From: CAZUDO01 sp964618895
GTDB lineage: Bacteria > Desulfobacterota > Binatia > DP-6
Reading direction: 5' to 3'
Length of the DNA stretch: 64,000 nt
NCBI GenBank assembly: GCA_964618895.1
Contig: CAZUDO010000041.1
Coordinates: 1-64,000, forward strand
Positions within the stretch are counted from its first letter, which is position 1. Each line of letters starts with the position of its first letter. A model generated the notes under the pieces. That model did not search any database, was not told the origin of the DNA, and saw only the letters and a program-made list of their open reading frames with translations. The position numbers and the translations under genes are program-made. Positions 1 to 7,090 of this stretch are shown piece by piece.

Positions 1-92
1 CGACTCGACGGCTGGCAGGAGATTCCGACCTCGGTCCCGATCACAGGGAAGGCGGCGTAGCAGAGAGCGACGAGAACAAGGACGGCTCAACC

Positions 93-302
93 GTGCTGGA
101 TGATGCCCTCAGATATTTTCCACCACTTGACCGACACGGCCACGCCAGTGGGATGCAGTCGGTGAAGACATTGACCTGGTATCGGGACGGCGGCCTCGAC
201 GAGGCGTTGTCCGGCGAGGTGAAGAGCATCCTGCGGGACGCGGCGCTCGCGTTTCGCCCCGAGACGACAGCGGCGGCAAAGCGTTCGAGCCGGCTCGACT
301 GA
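93..302 (+). CDS. Short uncharacterised ORF, probably a gene fragment
   Basis: A 69-residue GTG-started reading frame in the scarred left edge of the window. The middle (VKTLTWYRDGGLDEAL) and the end (FRPETTAAAKR) look like a real helical protein tail rather than antisense noise. They are vaguely reminiscent of the C-terminus of an enoyl-CoA hydratase-like protein, but I cannot place the family. No convincing ribosome binding site or domain is visible. The neighbours are broken genes, so this is more likely a leftover C-terminal piece than a functional gene. Confidence 0.2.
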   Translation: MLDDALRYFPPLDRHGHASGMQSVKTLTWYRDGGLDEALSGEVKSILRDAALAFRPETTAAAKRSSRLD

Positions 303-430
303 CGGTTCGCTTTCGGGGACGAGGCGCCCATGGCGTTGCCTGGAGGTACCGGTCGCCGCGGTGTGCGTCCACCTCGCAGCAAACCGCCTACTGGCTCGGT
401 CACCTGCGCTGGGTTATCCTGTCTATCTCC

Positions 431-529
431 CCAATCCGATCCCCGCGGGTGCGCGAGGTGGCGGTCATCGGCGTCCCGGACCCCGTCCTCGGCCAGGAGA
501 TCAAGGCGGTGGTGGTGGCCGAGGGCGAG
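431..529 (+). pseudogene. Remnant of an AMP-binding acyl-CoA ligase (C-terminal domain)
   Basis: A stretch of about 33 codons reads SPRVREVAVIGVPDPVLGQE followed by IKAVVV. This is the start of the C-terminal lid domain (AMP-binding_C) of acyl-CoA synthetases. The same motif occurs intact in the ligase at 7091-8659 (HPKVGDAAVFGIPDADWGEQ). Neither the N-terminal adenylation domain nor the catalytic lysine region is present, and the reading frame loses sense after about position 530. I read it as a decayed gene fragment left by rearrangement. The match is to the family motif by eye only. Confidence 0.55.
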
Positions 530-540
530 CGCTCATCGGC

Positions 541-720
541 TCGGACGACGCGGTGGAGGCGTCCATTGCCGATCAGGCCGGTTGGGACAGAGCAAGCTGT
601 CGCGCCATCGACGCAGTTCTCATCAAGCTAGGTCAGGAGCAGATTCGTGTAGGGTGGGTCAATGAGCGTACCGGCATGTGGGTCAACGCGTTCCTGCAGT
701 GGCAGCGCGATGGCATCTAA
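541..720 (+). pseudogene. Possible 3' end of a gene-cassette ORF
   Basis: In frame 1 the sequence up to the TAA at 718-720 reads as plausible protein (ending NERTGMWVNAFLQWQRDGI). The upstream part of this frame has no clear start and overlaps the ligase scrap in another frame. Its stop codon lies inside the left end of the attC-like site at 715-779, an arrangement typical of integron gene cassettes. Function is unknown. The coding evidence is weak and rests mainly on that context. Confidence 0.25.
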
Positions 721-779
721 CGTGCGGTCGGAGCCGCCGCTCGCTGCCGCTCGCGCGGCTCAACCGCCGGCCGTTATGA
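715..779 (+). mobile_element. attC-like integron recombination site
   Basis: A 65-nt imperfect palindrome. The left end ATCTAAC fits the R'' consensus RYYYAAC exactly. The right end GTTATGA is close to GTTRRRY and shares the GTTA core. Inside, GCGGTCGGAG (724-733) pairs with CTCAACCGC (759-767) leaving an extrahelical base, and GAGCCGC pairs with GCGGCTC near the tip. The TAA of the upstream ORF forms part of R''. These are the geometric hallmarks of attC. No integron integrase is in the window, so this would be a lone or displaced site. Confidence 0.5.
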
Positions 780-836
780 GGCCGGCGCACTTCTGCATCA
801 TCTTGGCTTCGGCTCCTGCCCGCGCAACGCTCGCCG

Positions 837-948
837 TCAGCGGTCGACGAGTTCCCGCCAGCGCGCTTCCACGACGCGAAAGAGCACCTCAGGGACCAGG
901 CCGTCGTAGGCGCCGAAGGAAAAGCCATCGTTGATGTAGCGAAGAACG
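837..948 (-). pseudogene. Unidentified gene tail next to the transposase scrap
   Basis: On the minus strand a continuous frame ends at the TGA at 837-839 and reads YINDGFSFGAYDGLVPEVLF then RVVEARWRELVDR. This is not the usual IS3 OrfB tail, although the transposase remnant ends in another frame at the same place. It could be the C-terminus of a host gene interrupted by the element. I do not recognise the family. Confidence 0.25.
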
Positions 949-1120
949 ACTCGGCCAGGGCATCCCAGCACACCCCCGTCTTCCCCATCGACTGCTGGAC
1001 CCCGTGCGTACCGCAGAGCGCGGAACGCGGCCGAGGTGTACTGCCCCGGTCCGAATGGAAGATCACGCCCGCGACGTGCCCGCCGGCAGCGGGGCGGGGG
1101 TGCCCGAAGGAGGCCCCGAG
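942..1120 (-). mobile_element. IS3-family (OrfB-like) transposase remnant
   Basis: Minus-strand translation gives HVAGVIFHSDRGSQYTSAAF in one frame and then GVQQSMGKTGVCWDALAESF in the next. These are the DDE integrase-core motifs of IS3/IS150-type OrfB: HSDRGSQYTS, and SMS..G.CWDNA..ESFF. The frame changes between the two blocks, and the Asn of WDNA is missing, so the gene is inactive. Only about 60 residues survive. No terminal inverted repeats or target duplication are visible. The neighbouring VapC gene abuts it on the upstream side. Confidence 0.7.
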
Positions 1121-1122
1121 GC

Positions 1123-1542
1123 TCACGTCACCGTCAGGGCGAGGCCGCACACCTCGTGCAGTGTGAGCAGATCGCGATCGACCCCCAGCACCGCGAGTCC
1201 GTGCTCCATCGCGACGGCCGCGACCAGGCAGTCCACCGTGCCGCGCACCGACCGGCCGGCGCGTCGGCATCGCCTGTACAGGAATGCGGCGTGCTCGTAG
1301 GTCTCGGGGAAGACCGGCTCGACAACCGTGCAAGCCAGCAGAAGGCGGCGCAACTCCTCCGACTGAGCCGCGGTTCGTGCTCCCTGAAGGACTTCCTGGA
1401 GCACAGCGCCAGTGATCCAAAGCGCCTGGCTCGAGTCGAGCGCTTCGGCGAGCGCACCCTCGACGCGCGAGCCTGTTGCACGAAGCAGCTCCACCCATGC
1501 CGACGTGTCGACCAGCGTTGGGCGAGCGCGTGCAGCCTTCAC
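1123..1542 (-). CDS. PIN-domain toxin of a VapBC-type module
   Basis: A 139-residue single PIN domain, a predicted Mg-dependent endoribonuclease. The acidic active-site set is visible: D12 in TLVDTSAWVELL, E50 in VLQEVLQG, D104 in GTVDCLVAA and D122/D124 in LGVDRDL. Length and motif order are normal for VapC. Its ATG overlaps the stop of the upstream antitoxin by four bases (ATGA), so the two are translationally coupled. VapC toxins usually cleave tRNA or rRNA and are held inactive by the cognate VapB. The target here cannot be read from sequence. The gene lies beside transposase and attC debris, consistent with horizontal arrival. Confidence 0.85.
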   Translation of the reverse strand: MKAARARPTLVDTSAWVELLRATGSRVEGALAEALDSSQALWITGAVLQEVLQGARTAAQSEELRRLLLACTVVEPVFPETYEHAAFLYRRCRRAGRSVRGTVDCLVAAVAMEHGLAVLGVDRDLLTLHEVCGLALTVT

Positions 1543-1733
1543 GACCGTCGCATCTCGCCCAGATCACCCTCCCAGCCCGACCCCCTGAGACGCTGGACGA
1601 GTCGACGCTGCTCCTCTCGCGCCACCAGCTCACGCAGCGCCCTCTCCAAAACGTCGCGCGCCGTGCGCAAGCCCGTCAGCTTGCGGGCCCGAGCCACGAG
1701 CCGATCGTCCAGGACCACATTGGTGCGTTTCAT
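1539..1733 (-). CDS. VapB-type antitoxin (ribbon-helix-helix)
   Basis: A 64-residue protein beginning MKRTNVVLDDRLVARARKLT. This is the MRTNI.LDD.L...A..LTG pattern of type II VapB antitoxins that form a ribbon-helix-helix DNA-binding dimer. The tail (QRRLVQRLRGSGWEGDLGEM) resembles the segment that wraps the PIN toxin. The ATG at 1731-1733 is preceded by AGAGG. An in-frame upstream extension exists but lacks family similarity, so the shorter start is chosen. It is coupled to the downstream toxin by an ATGA overlap and probably autoregulates the operon. Confidence 0.8.
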   Translation of the reverse strand: MKRTNVVLDDRLVARARKLTGLRTARDVLERALRELVAREEQRRLVQRLRGSGWEGDLGEMRRS

Positions 1734-1751
1734 ACACCTCTTGTACACCTC
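1733..1751 (-). promoter_or_regulatory. Direct repeat at the vapB start, candidate operator
   Basis: The octamer TACACCTC occurs at 1733-1740 and again at 1744-1751, an 11-bp spacing (one helical turn), immediately upstream of and touching the vapB start codon. VapB/VapC complexes often autorepress through repeats at this place. One copy also contains the Shine-Dalgarno sequence, so part of the repeat may be coincidental. Confidence 0.3.
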
Positions 1752-1945
1752 GGGGCCGATCGAGACAACGACGATGCGGGCACACAACCCCCTGTGGTTC
1801 GTGACGGTTCATGCGGCCCACGACCAAGATGCCAAGGCCCGCGACGGCACAGCGGCGTCGCCGGCGAATGCGTCGGCGGCAAGCGAAGCGTTCGCCGCCG
1901 CATATGAAGGCAGTAACCGCGCGGAACATCCGATACCATCGGCAG

Positions 1946-3103
1946 ATGGAACCGCGGTCGTCGTACACGCGATGGACCCTTGCGGCCGCGGGAGCGTGTG
2001 CACTCGGCGGTCTCCTGCTGAAGTCGACCGATCCGTCCCCGGATCTACAGGCGGCACTCCGCGTCGCGACCGGGCAGCCGTGTCGTGCCACGAAACGGAG
2101 TGTCGTCGGCGTCGGTCCCGCACCGACGCCGGGCCGCCGTCGTGCTCCGCAGGTCGACGCGTCGATCCCGGCTGTGCCGGTGGAAGAGGTCTGGCTCGAT
2201 GACATGCGGCCTCGACCCGCCATCGTGCGCGATGGTGCGTGGTTCGTCGCGGGGTCGCCACAGGTCGCGTCCGGGCTCGTCCGCCCGGCAGTTCGCCAGA
2301 TCGTCGCGGTAGAACCCAGGGTCGAACGGCCGGTCGTCGGGGGCCAGCGCCGGGTGAAGCACCGCCAGATGGTTCGCCACCGGCGCGGCCGTGCGTGGCG
2401 TCGCGGCGATTCGACCAGGGCCGAGGCTCCTCGAACCGTGCCGCCAGTCGATCGGCCTCCAGGAGAGACCGCAACCCTCCCTCCCACGGCGCCACCGCCG
2501 GCGCAGCCGACCACGGTCGCGAACACCGATCCCGCCGCTCCGGACGACGTCGCCTTCCGGAGTCCCGACGACGTGCACTTTCCCACCGACGGGCAGGTGG
2601 CGATCCCGGTTGCGGGGCGGGATCACGATGCGGGTGGCAGCGTCTCTCTCTGGGTGCAGCCCGGGTGGGAGCGGGGCAACAAGGACGACGCCACGCTCGT
2701 CCAGCTCGGCGACCAGCTGCGGCTCGTGAAGAACGTCCACGTCCTCAGCCTCGAAACGGCGGGCACCGAAGATCCGGACACCGACGGTCCCGCCAGTGTC
2801 GACACCCCGATCGCGGAATGGAACCCTGGCGAATGGCACCACGTGGCCGCGACCTGGAGCGGGGACGCGGTCTCGCTCTACGTCGACGGCGAGCTCGTGG
2901 GCCGGCAACTGGGTCGCGGGCATCTCGATCTGCCGTCCGAGACCGAACTCCTCGTCGGGTCGGACGTCGCTCGGAGCCACCGGGTGGCGCGCGGGCTGAT
3001 CGGGCGGGTCGATCTCCGGAGCCGGCCGCTCGCCGATGACGAGGTGGCGAGAGACTACCGTGGGGAGCACGGAGCTGGGTCCGCTCACGGGCACTCGCAC
3101 TGA
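1946..3103 (+). CDS. Membrane-anchored or secreted protein with C-terminal LamG domain
   Basis: The 385-residue product starts with a positively charged stretch and a hydrophobic segment (YTRWTLAAAGACALGGLLL), a signal or anchor sequence. The C-terminal 150 residues form a concanavalin A/LamG jelly roll: VSLWVQPGW, then IAEWNPGEWHHVAATWSGDA, VSLYVDGELVG and GLIGRVDLRSRPLADDEV. Such domains bind carbohydrate or protein ligands at the cell surface. Residues of roughly 70-190 (2150-2520) are Arg/Pro-rich, have odd composition, and read equally well on the other strand. The middle may therefore be rearranged. The ATG at 1946 is chosen because the signal segment follows directly. The ligand is unknown. 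Confidence 0.55.
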   Translation: MEPRSSYTRWTLAAAGACALGGLLLKSTDPSPDLQAALRVATGQPCRATKRSVVGVGPAPTPGRRRAPQVDASIPAVPVEEVWLDDMRPRPAIVRDGAWFVAGSPQVASGLVRPAVRQIVAVEPRVERPVVGGQRRVKHRQMVRHRRGRAWRRGDSTRAEAPRTVPPVDRPPGETATLPPTAPPPAQPTTVANTDPAAPDDVAFRSPDDVHFPTDGQVAIPVAGRDHDAGGSVSLWVQPGWERGNKDDATLVQLGDQLRLVKNVHVLSLETAGTEDPDTDGPASVDTPIAEWNPGEWHHVAATWSGDAVSLYVDGELVGRQLGRGHLDLPSETELLVGSDVARSHRVARGLIGRVDLRSRPLADDEVARDYRGEHGAGSAHGHSH

Positions 3104-3139
3104 ACACGCGATCAACCCCGACCGCAGGCCACCCCGCTC

Positions 3140-3364
3140 CACTGCAACGTCGAGAGCTACCAGAACGAGCGCGTGCAGATCGTCGGGGACCGCCAGCACG
3201 AAGATCGTGCGCAGCGGTCCCGACGACATCGACGTCGATTACCGGCTGCGGCAGGTGGGCGGGGAGCCCAGTTCCAGGAGATGCTCTCCAACCAGACACC
3301 GGATCACCTGATCCGGCTGCTGCACGAGAAGAACGAGAAGGGCGAGACGCTCGACAAGCACTGA
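3140..3364 (+). pseudogene. Frameshifted relic gene
   Basis: Two plus-strand frames carry complementary pieces of what looks like one protein. Frame A reads CNVESYQNERVQIVGDRQHE up to about 3200. The next frame then reads STKIVRSGPDDIDVDYRLRQ up to about 3265. Frame A resumes with FQEMLSNQTPDHLIRLLHEK to the TGA at 3362-3364. The alternation is what paired single-base changes in a coding sequence produce. There is no start codon with a ribosome site. The family is not recognised. Confidence 0.4.
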
Positions 3365-3409
3365 CGCTGAGGCAGGATCAACCTGGGCTGTGGCCGTCCG
3401 CCGCGCCGC

Positions 3410-3664
3410 TCAGAACGTCTCGAACGCGTTCAACTCGTTCTGCACCACCCGAAGGACCCGGAGCATCTCGTCGACGAAGAACGCCGTGTAGGCGACCTCG
3501 AGGATGGTCAGGGCGATCTTCAGGCGGCGAGAGAAGCTCGGGCTCTTCCAGAGGTACGGGAGCCCGAAGGGACCGAGCACCGCGAAGAGCAGGGTGAGGA
3601 CCCACAGCGGGCGGTAGTACCACTTGAGCGGGACGGGTGGCCCGGACGAGGACATGGGGCCCAT
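3410..3664 (-). CDS. Small two-helix membrane protein
   Basis: An 84-residue protein with two hydrophobic helices, PLWVLTLLFAVLGPFGLPYL and ALTILEVAYTAFFV, joined by a basic loop (KSPSFSRRLK), then a short polar tail. The ATG at 3664 is chosen because AAAGG lies six bases upstream. Another ATG follows three codons later. No domain is recognised. It is probably an inner-membrane protein of unknown role. It sits between a degraded region and the large hydrolase gene on the same strand, with 127 bases between them. Confidence 0.55.
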   Translation of the reverse strand: MGPMSSSGPPVPLKWYYRPLWVLTLLFAVLGPFGLPYLWKSPSFSRRLKIALTILEVAYTAFFVDEMLRVLRVVQNELNAFETF

Positions 3665-3791
3665 TCTGCGCCTTTGACGGTCAAGGCTCCATATCTCCAC
3701 ATCGCGCGAAAAGACGAGCGGCGTGGTCCTCGAGCGCGCGTGTGATCACGGCAGCGCCGCCGTCGGGAGACCGTCGCCGCGCGACCGGCGC

Positions 3792-6227
3792 CTACTCGGG
3801 ATCGCACGCCCCGTCGCAGAAGTTCCGCACCGTCCCGTCCGGCCGCAGGAACAGGTCGATCTGCGCCTGGATCGCCGCCCGCGCCCGCATGGACCCGTGC
3901 GCGTCGTTCTCGGCCGGCGGCGTGTTCGTGACCGGGACGGGCCCGTAGGCGCCGTCGGACTCGAGCAGCGCCGAGGCATCGAACGGGCCCGTCTGCTCCG
4001 GAATGCCGAAGTAGCTCTTCACGACCGGACCCACCTGCGCCACCCCCATCGACCGCACCATGATCGTCGTGCCGAGGTTCGTCACCTCGGCGTCGGAGGT
4101 GGCCATGTGCACCAGCACCTTGTGCGGCGGCGTGTTGGGTAGGCTCCCCGGGATGGTGTGGTGATACCAGCCGTTCGGCTCCGACTTGTCCCACAGCTGC
4201 TGGATCAGGGGCAGGGTGAGCCCGCGCTCGACGCCTTCCGGATACGCGGCGCGCAGGAAGTTGAAATAGAGCTCGAAGTCGACGCTGCGGTGCAGCAGCG
4301 TCGAGTAGTTGGCCGCCGGCACGCCCAGCACCCCGCGGGTCGCGTCCTGCGCCAGCGCCATCACGACGCCGCCCTCGATGCCGCCCTGGCTGATGCCGTA
4401 GTAGTAGACATCCGACGTGTCGATGAGCGGCGTGCCGTTCTCCTGGAAGGCGGCATGCGAGGCGAAGCCGGCCGGCGACTTGAGCAGGCGCGCCAGATAG
4501 AGCTGGTTCAGGATGCCCTGATGCAGGCGTTCGGACAGCTTCGGAAAGCCGCTCAGGTCGGTGATGAAGCCGAGGATGGTGCCCACGTCGGTGGTGGCGA
4601 ATCCCTGCCAGTCGGTGGCGGCCAAGACGAAGCCGTAGGTATTGGCGAGCGTGCGCAGGTTGCCGGCGGTCACCTCGTTGCGCGACCCGAGGAGGCCGTG
4701 GCCGTAGAAGATCGGCCGGCCGGGTGTGGGCGTGGGCGTGATCAGGCTACACGGGATCATGGCTGTGAAGGGCACGTCGGTGGCGACGCCGTTCTGCACC
4801 GGCAGATTGGTCACCGGGTCGATGTTGAGCACGGCGCCGGGCGCGTTGGCAGTGGTCCAGAGCGGCACCGTGTAGGTGCCGGTCACGCGCCGGCAGACGC
4901 GCGCGTCGCCGGCGAAGGGGTCGTTCTCGACGGGCGCGACCGTGAACGCCGGCGCCCCGGTGCCGAGCTGCGCGAAGCTCTGGTCGCGCATGTGCAGGAG
5001 CCAGCGGTTCAAGCTGTCGTCACTCGCGGTGGTGAAGTCCCACGCCAGCCCCAGGCTGCTCCGGGCGATGCCGCAGTCGGCTTCGAGTTTCTCGAACATC
5101 CCGTCGAACCGCTCCCGCCGCGCCTCCACCGCGGCGTTCCGCGCGCGCTTGCCGTCGCGCAGCGCCTTGAAGGCGGTGCCGGGCGGGATCGGCTGCCCGT
5201 CCTGGCCCACCAGGCCGCGCAGCGCCACGATGTAGCGCGTCCCGTTCTTCAAGCGCCGGCCGGGGCGGATCACGAACGCCTGCTCCGGAGGCGCGAGCGG
5301 CTGGCCGTTGGCGTCGGTGCTGACGTCGTTCTCACCAAAATGCTCGACGCGGACGCACCCGGGACTGTCGGCTTCGATCAGCACGGTGGGGCTCGACGGT
5401 GCCAGCGAGGCGGCGAAGTCGGTGTGCGACGGGATGCCCGACGCGGCCAGCTCCACGCCCTGCGCCCAGTACGCGGTGAGGACCGGGCCGGGGCTGTAGC
5501 CGTCGAGAATGTTCCACGCCGTCGGGTCGATGTGGACGCCGCTCATGTTGGCCGGCATCGCGCGGCGCAGGAAGTGGATACGCTTGCCGGTGGGCGTCGT
5601 CGTGTCGTCCTGCTCGTAGACCGATGACGGGTAGGGCAGCATGCACTCGCGCCCCTGGAACTGACCGTCGACGATGTTCAGGAGCTCGCAGCCCGACATC
5701 ACGCCGCAGAGCACCTTGTCGCCGCCGGCCTTGCAGCGGACGCGTCCGCGGCGGTCGGTGGTGCACGGCGTGCCGCAGTTGCGGACGCAGCCGCCCGCCA
5801 TGAGGATGGCGCGTACCGTGCCGGTGCGCCCGAGCGCCGTGATCGCGCCGCCCCGGCGCGCGACCACGATCTGCGAGCCGCCCCCCTTCCGCGGCGTGAT
5901 GCGCGCCAGCGTGATCCCATCGACCGTGCCGGCGGGGTCTTTGTAGACGACGCCGCGACCACTGGCCTGGAAGCCCGCGGCCGGGAGCATGGCCGACCAG
6001 GCCGTGTTGGCGGGATCGGCCTCGGGCTCGAAGGCGACCTCGAGAACGAGGCCGTTGGCGACCGGGTCGAAGGCCGCGTCGGGGGAGATCGCGCCCCGGA
6101 GGCGCAGGCGGGTCAGATCTTTGGAGACGGCCACCTTTGCCCGGCCCGAGGCGCAGCTGCGCGGGGGCTCGGCGGCGGCGGGGAGGGCGAGAAGCATGGC
6201 GGCGAGGAGCGGCGCGGCGGTTCGCAT
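3792..6227 (-). CDS. Large secreted alpha/beta-hydrolase-fold protein (lipase/esterase-like)
   Basis: An 811-residue protein. The signal peptide is MRTAAPLLAAMLLALPAAA. The first 130 residues form a beta-rich region common in exported Cys-containing proteins of this group. A long alpha/beta-hydrolase module follows, with an oxyanion-type segment (FYGHGLLGSRNE) and the nucleophile elbow YYGISQGGIEGG (G-x-S-x-G, serine in GISQG). NDAHG near the C-terminus is a good candidate for the catalytic histidine. Several cysteines (CVRNCGTPC, CGVMSGCELL) suggest disulfides and a periplasmic or extracellular site. It is longer than ordinary esterases. The substrate is unknown, and lipids or polyesters are guesses. 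The start at 6227 is set by the signal peptide; the frame continues upstream without similarity. Confidence 0.7.
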   Translation of the reverse strand: MRTAAPLLAAMLLALPAAAEPPRSCASGRAKVAVSKDLTRLRLRGAISPDAAFDPVANGLVLEVAFEPEADPANTAWSAMLPAAGFQASGRGVVYKDPAGTVDGITLARITPRKGGGSQIVVARRGGAITALGRTGTVRAILMAGGCVRNCGTPCTTDRRGRVRCKAGGDKVLCGVMSGCELLNIVDGQFQGRECMLPYPSSVYEQDDTTTPTGKRIHFLRRAMPANMSGVHIDPTAWNILDGYSPGPVLTAYWAQGVELAASGIPSHTDFAASLAPSSPTVLIEADSPGCVRVEHFGENDVSTDANGQPLAPPEQAFVIRPGRRLKNGTRYIVALRGLVGQDGQPIPPGTAFKALRDGKRARNAAVEARRERFDGMFEKLEADCGIARSSLGLAWDFTTASDDSLNRWLLHMRDQSFAQLGTGAPAFTVAPVENDPFAGDARVCRRVTGTYTVPLWTTANAPGAVLNIDPVTNLPVQNGVATDVPFTAMIPCSLITPTPTPGRPIFYGHGLLGSRNEVTAGNLRTLANTYGFVLAATDWQGFATTDVGTILGFITDLSGFPKLSERLHQGILNQLYLARLLKSPAGFASHAAFQENGTPLIDTSDVYYYGISQGGIEGGVVMALAQDATRGVLGVPAANYSTLLHRSVDFELYFNFLRAAYPEGVERGLTLPLIQQLWDKSEPNGWYHHTIPGSLPNTPPHKVLVHMATSDAEVTNLGTTIMVRSMGVAQVGPVVKSYFGIPEQTGPFDASALLESDGAYGPVPVTNTPPAENDAHGSMRARAAIQAQIDLFLRPDGTVRNFCDGACDPE

Positions 6228-6335
6228 GCGCGTAGCTATGCGCGTGGTGCCAGTTTCCGTCAATCGCAGACGGAGGGGGGTGGTCAGCTCCCGCGGCGCG
6301 TTGACGGGAAGTGGCGATGTGGTCACAATGGACAC

Positions 6336-6629
6336 ATGGCGAAGCGTGAGACCGTCGGCGCCCGCGAGCTGAAGACCCGCCTGGGTACGTATCTTCGCCG
6401 GGTGCGCCATGGCGAGACCCTCATCGTCACGGAACGCGGCGAGCCGACGGCCGAATTGCGACCCGTCCCATCGGGGCGGAGTGCGGAAGACCTGGCCCTG
6501 GCGAGGCTGCACGCGCGTGGGGCGATCAGCCGGCGGACGCGCAAGTCGCTGTCGCGCTTCCGCGCCATCGTCAGCCCTGGCGGGGCACTCTCGGACGCCG
6601 TGATCGAGGATCGTCAGGAGCGGTTCTGA
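6336..6629 (+). CDS. Phd/YefM-family antitoxin
   Basis: A 97-residue protein. The N-terminus (VGARELKTRLGTYLRRVRHG then ETLIVTERGEPTAELRPV) is the Phd/YefM fold that binds DNA and autoregulates toxin operons. The C-terminal half is a charged helical tail expected to cover the PIN toxin encoded next. It overlaps that toxin by four bases. The start ATG at 6336 lies about 110 bases from the divergent hydrolase gene. It neutralises the downstream nuclease by inference from the family. Confidence 0.85.
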   Translation: MAKRETVGARELKTRLGTYLRRVRHGETLIVTERGEPTAELRPVPSGRSAEDLALARLHARGAISRRTRKSLSRFRAIVSPGGALSDAVIEDRQERF

Positions 6630-7048
6630 CCCGCTACTTCGACGCGAGCGCGCTCGCCAAGCGCTATGTGATGGAGGCGGGGAGCGTCGTCGTGCGCCGA
6701 CTCCTCACTCGTGATGTCGTCGCCACGAGCCGGCTCTCGGAGGTCGAGGTGGCGTCTGCCCTCGCCCGCCGTGCCCGTGAGCGCGCGTTCTCGATACGTG
6801 AGCGAGACCGTGCCCTGGTTGCCCTCGAGGACGACTTTGCGAGCCTGCACGTCGTCGAGCTCGTTCCGGAGGTCAGCGCGATGGCGCGTACGCTTCTTGT
6901 CCGCCGGAGCCTCCGGGCGAGTGACGCCATCCAGCTGGCGAGCTGCTTGTTTCTTCAGCGCGAGGTCGGGTTGCCGGTGCCCTTCGTCGCGTTCGACGAA
7001 CGCCTGCGACAGGCGGCGGTGGCCGAAGACCTCCCCGTCCTGCCCTGA
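6626..7048 (+). CDS. PIN-domain toxin (VapC-like), apparent CTG start
   Basis: A 140-residue PIN nuclease. The first residues TRYFDASALAKRYVMEAGS supply the first catalytic Asp (D6). E39 or E41 (LSEVEVASALARRA), D100 (LRASDAIQLASC) and D124 (VAFDERL) complete the acidic site. The first in-frame ATG (6668) would delete D6 and destroy the active site. Upstream in this frame there is no ATG, GTG or TTG. A CTG at 6626 has AGGAG five bases before it and overlaps the antitoxin stop as CTGA, the position where ATGA is usual. CTG is therefore the likely start, perhaps keeping toxin synthesis low. Confidence 0.8.
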   Translation: MTRYFDASALAKRYVMEAGSVVVRRLLTRDVVATSRLSEVEVASALARRARERAFSIRERDRALVALEDDFASLHVVELVPEVSAMARTLLVRRSLRASDAIQLASCLFLQREVGLPVPFVAFDERLRQAAVAEDLPVLP

Positions 7049-7090
7049 GCGGGGGCTGTCGCCGTCGGGGTGGAGCGCCGAACCTCGGGC

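Noticed and set aside
1630..2586. 318-codon minus frame overlapping the LamG gene start
   Set aside because: Lacks a domain and overlaps vapB; kept only as a note on the odd middle of the LamG gene.
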